DNA of 64,000 nucleotides from Nomia melanderi (lineage: Eukaryota; Arthropoda; Insecta; Hymenoptera; Halictidae), in assembly GCF_051020985.1 (NCBI RefSeq), contig NC_135009.1, positions 9,618,606 to 9,682,605 of the forward strand. Reading direction: 5' to 3'. Numbering within the stretch: position 1 is the first letter of the stretch; the number at the start of each line of letters is the position of its first letter. The translations under genes and the position numbers were made by a program. The notes beneath the pieces were generated by a model, which saw only the letters and a list, made by a program, of their open reading frames with translations, made no database searches and had not been told where the DNA came from. Of the stretch, positions 21,281-33,520 are shown piece by piece.

Positions 21281-21841
21281 AACATCATTATTTTTGGATC
21301 CGCGTGATCTTTAATCTATGACACTTAAAACCACGAGAAAGTTGTAAGTAGAATTGATCGTTAATTAAATCTCCTAAACATATTTGCGTATTTCTTTAGG
21401 TAATTGATAAGGGAATAGGATTTCGTTTTTATTGAATATAAAATCTGATCTGCTCTTTTAATTAGGTATATGTAGCAACATATATGAACCATTTACATTA
21501 CATTTTTTTACAAATTAATATAATACAATTTAACACAAGTTGACTTACGAATATTTTCCTAATTAAATCTCATTACACTATAAAAGCAATCGAACAAATA
21601 TTAATTTCATTTTAAAGATTTAGTTTAAGTTATTTGGTGTATAATTTAAATGAGGGTGAACAATAACAAATGTCTATGTGTCTTTGTCAAATCGCACAAA
21701 TCCAAGCGATTTATGGATGCAGATCGTCTCGTACTTCATACAAATATATCTACAAACGATACCTCTTCATTCTAAAGGAATTACCTTATTTTGAAATGTC
21801 TGAAACGCCTGAGGATGAATCGGAACCTTCGCTGAGCTCTT
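21281..21841. other. AT-rich DNA, no gene seen
   Basis: The 80-codon frame at 21670-21912 ends inside the M3 element and is a composition artefact. Nothing else is seen. Confidence 0.5.
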
Positions 21842-22089
21842 TTAACTCCTTGCCTTATGATATATTTCTTAAGTATAATTGGTACAACAGTTTGTCATTA
21901 ATAATTTCCTGAAATAAGGTGAAAAATTCTAGGCATATTCTATGCATGTATTTGCTACATAATATAATAATTAATACCAGAAGAATAATAAGTCATTTGA
22001 ATTCAAAGGAATCGAGCAATATTTATGTGTATTAAACTCTGTTCAAAATGTTCATCACGAGTCTGAGACATTATAAGGCAAGGAATTAG
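21842..22089 (+). mobile_element. M3 MITE, complete
   Basis: The left end is TTAACTCCTTGCCTTATGAT; the right end, reverse-complemented, is CTAATTCCTTGCCTTATAAT, so 17 of 20 positions agree. It is 248 bp and non-coding. Of the M3 copies in the window this one has the best-preserved pair of ends. Confidence 0.85.
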
Positions 22090-22930
22090 TGAGAGATACA
22101 CACCTGAAAATACCCAAAAACTGACTTACTTCCAGATTTTTTCAATAAAAGAATATAACATTCTATTCGTAATTTTTGCAAGAAAATTGTGTCTTTAAGT
22201 TTAACAATTAACTTAATCATGTGGAAATATTAATAATATATTACAGCTTGTTTAAATAACTTCCAAATCTGCCATTTGCTACACTGATCCGCGATGTCAA
22301 CTATTATATGAACAAGTTTTCCCAAAAACCAAAATACTGTGTCCAATTATATTAACAAATCATTATTATTTCACGTGTACTGGTACACATCATTTCTATA
22401 AATTATAATTAATAAGGTCTTTCTACAGAAACTTTCAGAAGAATTGTAACGTCACATATTATTCTCTAGATATAACATGATAAATCACTTAATAGTTCCT
22501 GTTAATATTCACACCTCGAACATTAATAATCTGATCACCTCTTAATTTATTTAAACAACCAATACCGTATTACAACATTCCCGTAGTTCCATAAAACATT
22601 ATTAAACTCAGAAGCCTCACTCATCGACGCCCGCAACCTGTTTCACGGATACTCAAATCAAACTCTCACAAAGATCCTTACAAACTTCAAGCTTTCACGA
22701 ACAAACATCGCGCAGAATATCGTTCACCTTGGGCAGGTCAGTTATCTCCGTCCATAACCCCGCCGATCATACAAACAACCAAATAAACTTCCCACCGGAC
22801 ACACAGTCGAAAGCCATCGTCAAACGTACCATTTCCCCTAAACTTCGCCAGTCTCGCGAACGCCGAAGTCATTCTTCCAACAGAGACGCGCAACTGAAAA
22901 ACGCGACGAAAACCTTCGAATAAAAATATG
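22090..22930. other. AT-rich then A/C-rich DNA, no gene seen
   Basis: From about 22480 to 22930 the + strand has a clear excess of A and C, forming the left flank of the GC block at 22.97 kb. The 64-codon frame here is a composition artefact. Confidence 0.5.
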
Positions 22931-23880
22931 TCCAGAAATCGACCGTTTTTGACCTACCTATCATCCGCTAATCCCCGAGGTGTATCCGCGGGGTCAAGTA
23001 TAGTCCGGGACAAGTTCTCAGATTGGTCGTATCGTTGACGTAGGAAAAAAACGGGGGTATAGGAAGACAGGGGAAGCGGGAGAAGAACGGCGGAATCGGA
23101 ATCGAGTGTGTACGAAGGGTGAACGACCGAGAGGCAGGGGCACTAGGCTGCTACCCTCTGCGACGAGAGAGAGCGTCGCATAGCGGCCGCGCGGCGTCTA
23201 GAACGGGACAGAGCACAAGCGAGCAGGAGAGAGCTGGTGCTAGGGGTAGCTTCGATAGAGAGAACGCATCGACCTCGCCCCTCCCTCGCTCCCTCGACCC
23301 CTCGAGGGCCGCAGCGTTTCTCTGTTCCACCAGTGCTCTCCTTCACCGTGCCCACCGAAGAGGATCAATACGGACCACGTGGTGTGGCAGCAACGCCACG
23401 GAGAACGGCTACAGCCTAACCCTCGTGTGCACGCAACAACTTAAAACTAGGAAAACACACACACGCGCAGACACACACCGGGACGAACATCTCGATCACC
23501 GAACTGGGGATGACATTTTTCCGGAAACCTTCTCCATTTTGACTTTTCCCTGCCCTGGGGAGCTACACTTTATTCGAAATCGCTCGATGTCTCGGGGGAA
23601 CTTAGTAGCTAACTCGTGGACCTAAAGTTTCCTCTATTTTTCTGTTCCTGCGTGGATTATTTTTGCGTTTCTTCTTAGGGGTTGCCGGGGGTTTGACATC
23701 AGGGTATTCGATGATCATTGTTTCTGGTTTCGGAGGATTTTCGTTTAGTTCTGATATTTTAGCGGTGGTTCTTTCGAGCGGAGCGTTGGGATGGGTATGG
23801 AAACGCGGCTCCGAGAAAGTGTTTTCTAATAAAGGTTTCACGAAGTCCGTGGGCCGGATCCTATTTTTGGTCAGCTATCG
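22931..23880. other. GC/CpG-rich block with skew flip near 22.97 kb
   Basis: At about 22960-23000 the + strand changes from A/C-rich to G-rich; CCCCGAGGTGTATCCGCGGGG at the change forms a short imperfect hairpin. A segment at 23042-23080 (AAAAAACGGGGGTATAGG, AGGGGAAGCG) resembles 40041-40090 just right of another flip. The right flank (23590-23880) is T/G-rich. A 168-codon frame at 23119-23625 is S/R/T-rich with no domain and is opposed by other frames. Confidence 0.4.
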
Positions 23881-24615
23881 ATCGCGTTACCCTCTTCGTG
23901 CACTCGATTCACCCCGGGCTGAAGCCCGCGTTAGTTTACCGACCGGGAACGGCCTTTATCTTTCTGGGACACGAAGTCATCGGTGCACAGTGGCTGATCT
24001 GCATCGATGATCTTCTGACCTCGAAGTACGTAGTCACGGGCCTGCGCTCGTCGAAGTTCGAGATCGGCGATCGGTTTCGGCGCTACTTGTCTTGGGAATG
24101 ATGTCGAGTTTGCGTATCACGCGCTTTATGGATCGTACGCAGTTTGATCGAGTTTTGCTGTTTCACGTTTCTGTGTGAGAACGAAATTTAATGGAAACAA
24201 CGCCTGGGTTTGACAATTGAGTAACTAAGTCGAATTAACTTCGAAATACGAAGATACAGTATGATAGAATGATTAGTCAACGACCGATAATATATCCAAT
24301 TGTAAATTATTTGACTCCGAAACTCTAGTCACGAATACAACGAGGATCGCGATGCAATTGAACGATTGGATGTATCGAAAGCTGATTTAGTACGTTGTTT
24401 CAACGGAACAGTGAGTATTCAATGCTACAGAGAATAATTATTCCCCGAGAACAATCGATTAATTATAACTACACGATTTCACTAAAAACTTCTATCCATT
24501 GCCAGCCAAAACACCTAGAAACCCGAACACGACTCAAAATATCGCACCCCAGAAGATCCATCGTATAACCAACAACCGTCCTTCGTCAAATTGGTTTAAT
24601 AAAGAGAAAAAAACC
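23881..24615. other. Unique DNA, no gene seen
   Basis: GC-moderate to about 24110, then AT-rich, turning A/C-rich at about 24480-24600. No recognisable feature. Confidence 0.5.
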
Positions 24616-24691
24616 AAAGGAGAAAAAAGGGAGGGAGGAAAGAGAAGAAAAGGGAAGGGAGGAAAGGGAAAAGAGAAGGAAAGAGAAGGAA
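24616..24691 (+). repeat. 76-bp homopurine tract
   Basis: Only A and G occur for 76 bases on the + strand, built from GGGA, GGAAA and AGAGAAGG units. Such tracts can adopt triplex (H-DNA) structures. The frames in it are K/E/G/R repeats and not genes. Confidence 0.9.
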
Positions 24692-24879
24692 TGTGTTTTT
24701 AGCACACTCTCGTGTTCATTAAGGTACTCTAACCCTCGCGAGTTATGCGCCAGCATTTCTCCTATAACGAACACACCAAGCCACGGCCAGCGAGAAGAAC
24801 ACAAACACGAAGAAAGAGGGTGTAAAGCCTACCCTTGTAGATTGCTTTGAAGGAGGGTTGCTATTACGGATGGTTTCAT

Positions 24880-25320
24880 ACATTGCACACCCCTGACTTC
24901 GAGTCTAGGTCGGTCATTCACCTCGTCCGACCATCCCCTAACATTACCCGACAACCCCTACCGACCTCCCAGCGATCCTCCACCACCCTTCGCGCGCAAC
25001 TGACGCCCCCTCTCCTCTCCGTTCCCCTCTTCACCACCCTCCATCCTTGTCCGCGCGGTGACGTCACTGAAGTGCCAACCCCTCGCCGTGTCGACCACCC
25101 CTCTCGCCGCCCCTAACCCCGTCGAACCGGTGCGAAACCCTCCCTCCGGTGATATACACGGTGAGCATCGGTGGTAGTGGCGGGTGGGAGGGTGACGAAG
25201 AGGCAACATCGACAGTGGCGTATAGATTAAAAGGGGTGCACGGAATTTAAAGATTCACCTTCGATGGGGTCCGGGCTTGTGCTAGTGATCTTGTACCGGG
25301 CCGTATGAACCCGAGGTGAG
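24880..25320. other. GC-rich block with the sharpest C-to-G switch
   Basis: From 24880 to about 25130 the + strand has far more C than G (for example CACCACCC, CCCCCTCTCCTCTCCG). From about 25145 it reverses to G-rich (GGTGGTAGTGGCGGGTGGGA). A TGACGTCA palindrome (CRE-like) is at 25060. CCCGAGGTGAGGAAT at about 25310 is a good 5' splice-site match on the + strand. Flanking frames are low-complexity. Confidence 0.45.
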
Positions 25321-25710
25321 GAATAATATTACTGTTAGCGGTATGAATGAGTTGTTTAACCGCCGACATCGATCTACCCTCTTAATGCAAAATAGGCAGC
25401 GAGCGACTCGGTAGACGCGCGTAGAACGCGGAACGTCTTTTCCACTGCGTCGCGCAGATGTCAGGGATTTCGGAGAGTGGTTTTGTTCCCTTCTGAAATG
25501 GATTTTTGTTTCGATCGAACTGGAAATTTAGGGGTGCGATTCTTGGGTTCGGGGAAATAGTAGAATAGCGATTATTACGAGATTCGTGGGATGTGTAGAA
25601 TATAAGTTGAAAATTTGGAACGGAATTGTTTCGTTTGAGGTAGCTTATTTGAAGATATCGAAATTGGAAATATATTTATTTGTCGTAATGTAGCGTGCAA
25701 TTTAACTTGT
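25321..25710. other. T/G-rich right flank, no gene seen
   Basis: Excess of T and G on the + strand, as right of the other GC blocks. No recognisable feature. Confidence 0.5.
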
Positions 25711-25830
25711 TTAACACTGGGAGTGCCAGTCAGTCGTATTGACTTTCTTTCAGTTTTTCGTAGAAAGTATGGAAATACATTTAGCGTTTCTTTCGGGTAA
25801 CTTATTCAGTAATTTCTCACAAAATAGAAT
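25711..25830 (+). mobile_element. M1 MITE, left part
   Basis: Begins TTAACACTGGGAGTGCCAGT, with AGTCGTATTGAC next; the terminus fits M1. The interior is diverged and no right end is found. Confidence 0.5.
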
Positions 25831-27876
25831 ATTAAAGGAAGAATAGAAGTAAATGTAAAAAGTCACCTATAATGGTGTAGGCGAAATAATGTGCTCTGAG
25901 AACCGTTGAAAATGTTCAACTAATTCTACGAAAGACTCGAATTAATTTTCTAAATTCAATGCGGAACAATGTTCCAGCGATCCGCGAGAGTACTAACTGC
26001 TTGCGGAAATTCGCTGTTCCTACGCCTCTTGGAACACGTAATACCCTGCACCCGACTTTCGACTTCTTGATTGACAAGCGTACCTGCGTACCACCTGTCC
26101 CGCCGAGCGCAAAATGTGTGTCTAGTTCTCCACTCCAGGTAAAATTCACGGAAGTGGCATGCTCGTTCGAGGTATAAAATTTTAGCCTCATTATCATTCG
26201 ATTATGCTAATAGCGAGCCCCGTAACCCCGCCTCCTTTCTCCTCGACTCGTAGCTTTCCAGCTTTGCTGACAACTTATCAATTTCATTCCTGGTGCCGTT
26301 TATTCCGGTTATCAACATAGGTACTGCGTTCGCTTCTACCTGCGAGTATTCACAGACGGAGGTATATTATTTAAAAAACAAGACATCACAGATTAATCAC
26401 GTATCGTTGATTATGCTCGGAAATAAGAGAATAACTGGAAAGTCGACTTGGTGCCTAAGACGCCAATGAATCGGACCGATAGAGGCATGCGTCACGCGTT
26501 TACGAGAGGCAAGAATTATTTGGGCCTGTTTGTGCAAACCGGATTTTACACGTTTGTAGTTTTCGATAATATTAATAATGCAGTAATGTGATAAATAATT
26601 GGGTTTAATTTTCTCTAGAGAATGTTTACTTACTAGTTAGTATATTTTATTGTTATTTGATTATTATAAATAAATATAAATAAATATAAACTACAGATTA
26701 TAAGTGAATATTATGAGTTAATAGATTATAGATTCGTAGATATTATTTACTTATAAATATATGATTGAAAATAATGTTAAACGAAAATGCGTCAAATAGA
26801 TGTTATTAATTTTCAATTTTATTACGCTGTTCTATTGAACGTTTTACGATCAGTGTCGTCAGTCAAATTTTACTATTTTTCAAGCAGAGTATTCGTTTTC
26901 GGCCGAGTGTTTCTTCGAGCCCCGAATACAGAAGTTCACACGTTTAATCTGCTATGACGTAGCTGTGACAGTCGCCTTGTCGTTGAGCGTTGACGGCAGT
27001 TGATTCATAAATAGTGGGCAGAACGACTATTATCTACGCGACGGGCTCGATAGGCAGTAGATATGTCGGTCGACTGTGAAGAAGAGAGAAAGTTAGCGAC
27101 CTAAGAGAAGATACTAGCCAATGTACGCCTCTGTGTTACGTTGTTCCATTGAAAGGAAGACAACTCGAATGTTACCGATTCTATTGTGAGAAATTTTTGA
27201 GAAAGCCGAAATGTTCGAGTGCACACTGCGATTTTGAAAGTTGGCTTCGATTGTCTTCGCGTTAGATCTCGTGCCAGTCGTTTGTAGAATTCTGAACCAA
27301 TGTTTCGGTTGCCTGCATCATTTTCATCGTTCCCGACAATTACAGAGATAAAGAATGACATGAAATTCGGAATATTTTATATTCATAGTTTTTCTCAATT
27401 AAGAAGTCGAGAATTAATTGGTTGATTTTATCACAATTAACGTTTATGAAATGTATTTTATTTTGATTAAAATATTATTTTATATTTATATTCGTCTAAT
27501 TTACACCAAATGTTTGTACATTTTGTTTCATCAAAATTGATATAATAATAAACTCCGAGTAAAGCAAATATATCCTCACCATTAACAAATATCATTTAGT
27601 ACTTAGCTATTTCAACGAAAAAATAATTAAAAGACAACTAGAAAAACCTGTATTCTTCTTATGAAAATATTAATAAATAAATAATCTAAAGACCTCATTT
27701 TCCCCAAAAGCTACAACATAAAGCTATAAACTGAATAATTAACTTCAAACTACAAACTTAAAAAATATCCCCCGCCAAATTTTTCTTTACGCTTTTAAAA
27801 CGTCGCGTCAAATTTACCACTGAATCTACAAAACAAATCAAAATAACTAACTCCTGATTTATTCTTTTCGCAGTTA
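25831..27876. other. Mostly AT-rich unique DNA, no gene seen
   Basis: GC patches at 25960-26290 and 26880-27120. CCACTCCAGGTAAAAT at 26131 is a weaker joined acceptor/donor motif than the one at 21273. An (AAATAAATAT)-type short repeat lies at about 26667-26690. From 27600 to 27870 the + strand is A/C-rich. No protein recognised. Confidence 0.45.
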
Positions 27877-28095
27877 TTAACACTAAAATTACCAAGCAGT
27901 TAAATAGACCTAAAATTCCTTTATAAAATCACCAAGAGTGTATCTATCGAGACTTTAATTGATTTACAATTCAGTTTTCGTATTACTAAATCAATTTCTT
28001 CGATAATTTCTCAGAGAAACATCTATTATCTTCCTAATAATTAAGAGAACCTCAGGAATGGTTAATTTTGATCCATCTGATAATTTTAGTGTTAA
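27877..28095 (+). mobile_element. M1 MITE, complete
   Basis: Flanked by TTAA. The left end is TTAACACTAAAATTACCAAG; the right end, reverse-complemented, is TTAACACTAAAATTATCAGA. It is 219 bp and serves as the reference copy for M1 here. It shares its right TTAA with a second, inverted copy. Confidence 0.9.
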
Positions 28096-28253
28096 AAAGA
28101 TAACATATTTCTCCGAAAAATTCTTGAAGAAATTGATTCAGCAATACGCAAACTGAATTATAAATCAATTAAAATTTTAACAGATGCACTCTCGGTGTTT
28201 CTATAAAGGAGTTTGAGAAATCCAATTTAACCGGTCGCTAGTTTTAGTGTTAA
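28092..28253 (-). mobile_element. M1 MITE, inverted and truncated partner
   Basis: Read on the minus strand it starts TTAACACTAAAACTAGCGAC and follows the first copy for about 160 bp (TCCTTTATAGAAACACCGAG, TTTTAATTGATTTATAATTC, ATCAATTTCTTC, GGAGAAATATGTTATCTT). It lacks the last 50 bp or so. Together with 27877-28037 it makes a long imperfect inverted repeat. Confidence 0.85.
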
Positions 28254-31229
28254 GTGCACCTTTTTGGCAGTAAAAATGCGAGGCCCGATGAGAACCGCTG
28301 GCCGAGCAAGGCTGCATCGCGCAAAAGGTGAATGCATCGGCGCTTCCTACATTTACGCAATCGATCCCTCGAACGTAGTTCGCACGTAGGAATCGCCGTG
28401 CTCGCGGCCATATATACATGCGCACGGTTCGCGCGTATCCGAATGGCTCGCACACGTAGAACGGTCGCGATATCGTGCGATCACGAATGTGGAAATAATC
28501 GGTTCTCATGGATCCGCGGCGCAACCCACTCTCATTCAGAGGACAGAAGACAATGAGCGTGAATGAAGGGACGGTTTGGCCTACCCGAGATAGGATAAGG
28601 TACCGTTTGAAAAGGGAAATCACGCGGAGACGTGTATTTACATTGGAGAAGTCAGCGTGCAGCGTGTCGCTGCAACACAGGCTTGTCGAAACCGCGACCC
28701 AAAACGATTGTGAACGCGGCCGAACAAAAAAACCATAAGACTACAAACTTTATGAGACAGCGGCTAAAAAACCCATTGGCAGGTCGACTGCCACTGATAT
28801 TTTCAGTCACTCGCTGGGTTGCCGACATATTTCCGATTTTTTGTTGAAAATCATACAGGAGTGAAGTACTCGATACCTTCATTTAATTTCAAAAGTAATT
28901 TATGATATTTTTCATATTATATTAATACACTCGGATCGGAGGGAAATAGGAAAATGGTTTTCTTTATGATTATAGTTAACTAACTGATACAGTTATTTCT
29001 TTTTTAATTTAAAATCTCCATTTCGAGAGAATTCAGATTGAACTATAATTTAATTGTCTCGTTAAGTGGTTTATCAAAGCTGAAATAATGTGCAAGTTTC
29101 ACTCGGTTTTAAAGTATTTTCTATCAGGATTTCGACGCGGTCGAATTTTTGATAAAATTTTAGAAGTGATTTGTGTAATAGTGTAATGGAATATTCGAAT
29201 GTTTTTCTTTTTTTTATTGGCGTGATCTCTTTTATTTATAAGGGAAATAAATTGAGCAGTGCATGTAGTTGTGATTAAATGTAATAATCTCTGTTTTATA
29301 TGAAGCTTTTTTCTGCTGCGAATTTCCGGATTTCCATGTCACATCGATACAGAGATTATTTCGAGTCCCCGATTGGCGCTGCCAGATTCTAGCCAGAGTT
29401 TACGAATGCTATCGATGGAATATTACGATCAATGGAGAAGTTGTGTTGCGCGTTTCGAAACGGTGCCCCTATTGCCGCGACATCTGCCGTTTTCTATTGT
29501 CCGTTGAATTTGTTGCAAACCGTATTTCTGACAGCGCGATAAGAGCTATTTTTGTTCCAGCCCGGTCGCATTGTTTTCAAATATATGGCCAAATACACGT
29601 TTCCAAATAGACGTTGACGCGGTTCTCGATTAAACGCACCGAACGCTTTATAAAATCAATAGAAAGTAATTATGACCAGCACGAATTATAATGAATTGTC
29701 TATTAAGAATGATTAACGATGATTTAATTATTTATTGATTATTCATTATATACAGATAAATGTAAATAAATGTACAGGAATAACGCGGGATATTACAGGG
29801 AGTGTAATTTAAATAAACTGAAATTTATATCTCAATTTCCTTGAAAAATGCTAGTTCATTTTTTTATATGTAGGTATACAATACATTCAGGATACAGTAA
29901 TCAGTGTAACTTTAATGACACGCGATATGCATTGTGAGGAAAGATGAATGGGATTACTATCTTTTTGTTCACTTGATCAGTTAATTCGTTTTTGTTATAT
30001 GTATCTTTATTTATTCTGATACTAAACAGGAAGAAGCATAAGATTTATGAATATTTATATCGTTGTTCATTGCATTGCAGTTATAACGAATACGAACGCA
30101 AATCCAGTGATTTCAATGCCTGGCGAATGGCAGCTTCATCAATTAAAATAAGTTTATGAAATACAATAACCAACGTATTAATACTTCTGATTCTAATTTC
30201 GAATAAGAAGCTTTTTAATCGATGAAATATGATTTCCTCGATTTGTTCAGTGTTTTATCCGAAAAAATCTGGAATAAAAGCATCACGTGAGCTCTTCCAA
30301 AAATCATCAATCAAGTTTCACTTCGGAAGCTTTATAACGCGCCGCCTCTGTTAATTACAACAAAATTTCACTTAAGTACACGCGCAAATATGGCCGTGAA
30401 AGTTTCATCTTTAGCAGGGTTCATCGGAACGGGTTCCCGAAATTTCCGTCGTAACCAAATTCCCTCGTGTCGCCGTGATAAATTCAACGATAGGAATCTC
30501 TGAATAACGCGGAGCAAATTAATTCGAGACATTTACCCGGACGCCGATGTATCGAGAACAGCGGATACAGTCAAATATAAAAAACAATGTTAAAGGAATT
30601 CATTTGCTTTAATCTCGTTAATCAATCAACTCTCGATGATGTTCGGATATTAGTTACATTGCTAATTAATATTTTTACACTAATTGCGTGCTTGAAAGGA
30701 TCGTTGATTACCAGGCTACACATTTCACACGTGCTTATCGACGGCAGCCCACTTCATTTCCTTAAAGTGAAACTAAATTCTCGATTCGATTAATTAAGAA
30801 TATTCATACATCTTGTCTCATAGATTTTTATTCGTCTCACTTCACGTTCAACCATTTCAAATTATAAATAACCACACAAAATTTCCACGATTCTCAGTTA
30901 CAGAATCATAATCATAAAACAACCCTTTTTATAAAACAACGTCAAATCAATTAAATAAAACACAGTATACGTATAATTTTTTAACCCATATTTGCTAATA
31001 GTTCAACTCTATTCCGATTCGTCCAATTCTGCGAGCACACATTGTAATTTTCTAGTTTCGAATCTGCACCCTCCGCGATTTCTATGAACAACAATACAAT
31101 TTTCCGGTACCGATAGAATAAAATATAGAACGAACGTCCAGAAATCTATAAGGTAAAAAAGTGCCGACAAGAAGCAATTGAAAATATCATTATTGAGACA
31201 GAATATTTTCAAAAACGATAAAAACTTCA
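28254..31229. other. Unique DNA, no gene seen
   Basis: A CpG-rich patch at 28255-28700 (overlapping frames of up to 140 codons, unrecognised), a smaller one at 29340-29640, the rest AT-rich. From about 30790 to 31270 the + strand is A/C-rich. No RNA gene or repeat recognised. Confidence 0.45.
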
Positions 31230-32188
31230 AACTTATTCCTCAAACTTCTCGCACTTCCCCGAACATTAGCAGGAATCCACGTGCCACGATCGTTTCATCC
31301 CCCGCCTCAAGAATCCCCAGAAGACCTTTCACCTCCGTAGAACTTGAAGCAGAGCCTTCCCGAAATTCGCCTAGGTGACCCGACCGCGCCGATTCCGGTC
31401 GTCCGATCGAGTTTCTGGTGAAAGCCGGTGCTCGCTGGCCCTTGACCTTCCCTCGGCCGAATTCCAGCGCCGAACCGCGCGGCGCGCGCGCGCGCGTTTG
31501 CCCGCGAGGACTCGTTTCGTAACGAGGCGAGCGTGGCGGCCATTAAGGCGAAGTTTCGTCGGGCGGCCGGCCGTGCGCCGGGTGAAAGGCTTAAATATTT
31601 CGCGGAGGTGAAGGAGAGGCGGCCAGCGAGCTTGAAAGCGACCAGTGACAAGCGAAAACGAAAGGATTCCCTGTCGCGAAAGGCTTTGCCCCTTCTACTT
31701 CGCCCCCTTCGTCCCCTCTTTAAGGCGAGTTCGCACGTGAGGCCGGCGTTACAGCGGCCGCCGCGGCGCCGCTGCTTTCGCAAGACTTTCCCCATTGTTT
31801 AAAAAATAAAGCCGCTACTCGCGGCCGTCCCGAGGTCGTTCAACCGCTCCGAACCCGCGCGTTTTAAAGAGGTCGTTCAACCTCTTTCTCTTTCCTTCTT
31901 TTTCTCGCTCTCCCGCCCTAACGCGCGGTCGCGGCCGATCGTCGATTTCAAACGACTCCTGTTCGCGCCCTGCGGGTTTCTCGATATTCACTGGACCAGT
32001 GATTAGTAACCGGCTATTGTTTCCGGACCGACGAATTGTGACCCCGGTAAAGGATCTTTTCGGTCAGGCCGCGGGTTAATTGGTCCGCGTCTGGACGAAA
32101 GACGCGCACGTTTTCAGCGGTTGTTATTGGTGGCTGGGTTTTGTAAGCGTTTATGGTGATCGGGATATTGTGGTTGTATGGGAATCGT
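31230..32188. other. GC/CpG-rich block
   Basis: Dense CpG, including a GCGCGCGCGCGCGCG run at about 31483. The opposing frames at 31307-31795 (minus, 162 codons) and 31375-31802 (plus) are R/A/S-rich and cannot both be real; neither resembles a known protein. The right flank from 32110 is T/G-rich. This might be a promoter or a non-coding exon. Confidence 0.4.
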
Positions 32189-32431
32189 TTAACACGTTGA
32201 CAGGGTGCATGTAGATTATTGGAGCTTCTAGAATGCTTAAAGACGATTATATGAAGGAAACTGATGTTGGATCAAAATATTCGATAACATAAGTAACTAG
32301 ATAATAGTGTAACTTAGGAACTATGGTGACAAATTTGTAATAACCAATTTCAATACCATTTGTCTTCGTTACGGAAGAACAAGTAGTATTGTAGAGAACG
32401 CTGAAAATTCTCGTGGCAGTCAGCGTGTTAA
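32189..32431 (-). mobile_element. M2 MITE, complete and uninterrupted
   Basis: Flanked by TTAA. The left end is TTAACACGTTGACAGGGTGC; the right end, reverse-complemented, is TTAACACGCTGACTGCCACG. It is 243 bp and gives the reference order for the interrupted M2 copies at 16208 and 18095. Confidence 0.85.
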
Positions 32432-33520
32432 TAAAGTTTAACGGGGGATTCTTTGTTTAATGGTTTTGATGAGAGCGGTAGTTGTATCTAATTTGTTTTA
32501 ATGATGTAAAATCCTGATAGAATATTTCTTTGATTTTTGGTGTTGGTGAACGAATTTTGGTTTCTTGTTTAATGGATGAGTCAGAGGTCATTCTCGAATG
32601 TATTGCTTTAAGGGTTCTTTATTTCACAAGTAATATTCACAACAAATATATTGTTTTACTGTTTTGCGTACGAAATATAAATTTTCTTTTAACTCTGTGC
32701 AGGTTAGTTACTTGTGGAAACTTTTTGAGATTCAGGTAGCAAATAGTTATTAGCACTGTAAGAAGAAGCTTAACTTTTAAACTTTTTAATTGGCATTTTC
32801 AATGTTAAAAGGAGTTTACTAATTTGCTTAAAGTGCTTAAGCAAATTGGACTGAAAGTAAAGATTGTTTAATTATCTTTAAGTCTTCAATCATAATTGAG
32901 TCTAATCCTTCATTGAAATCGGTCACAGATCGTTCTCGAGTCCAAACGAACTATTGCTTGTTGCTCCAATAAAAGTTTAAAAAGAAGTTGCGTGCAATTC
33001 ATCAGCCAAGTTCAGTCAAGTCATAGTCAAACTTTAGGTCAATACTTTCAGCCAGTTGCCATACCCGCAATATTTGAGCGTGTACATCTATACACCCGAC
33101 AAAAAGAATTGTAAAGTATACTATTAACCTCGTGTTTCGAATACACATTCGACAAACAAAGCCGAAGGACAGTCCTGGCAGATTGACCTAACTTTCTCGG
33201 ATCTCTGGTGCCGCGGAGTCTGGAGCACCGCGTCAACGACCAGTTCGCATCGATTCAGACCCATCGGTTTGTCGGGGAAATAGAATTGTGTCAAGCTGAA
33301 CTGCGATTCCTATGCTACGAATCCACGTACGACAGAAGCCTCTTAAAATCTCACTTTCAAGAGCAAAAGCGAAAACTATCGAGAAATACATTACTAACAC
33401 ATTCACGAACGTGATAACTGTCGATCACACTGTGTTACCAAATTTTGTTCCCAATAACTTCATGCATATTTTCAAGAAAAGAATTTTAATAATGTAAGTA
33501 GCTGACCTAGAATGTAAATA
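32432..33520. other. T/G-rich then mixed DNA, no gene seen
   Basis: T/G-rich to about 32760. CTCTGTGCAG|GTTAGT at about 32693 is a weak joined splice-site motif. Frames up to 69 codons are not recognised. Confidence 0.45.

Noticed and set aside
23119..23625. 168-codon + strand frame, the longest in the window
   Set aside because: It is S/R/T-rich without a domain, overlaps frames on both strands, and lies in a GC-rich block with strong skew.
26131..26145. CTCCAGGTAAAAT as a second recursive splice site
   Set aside because: The pyrimidine tract is short and interrupted, and the donor part is weak.
31307..31795. 162-codon minus-strand frame, the second longest in the window
   Set aside because: It is R/A/S-rich, lies in a CpG-dense block where frames are long on both strands by composition, and has no recognisable domain.
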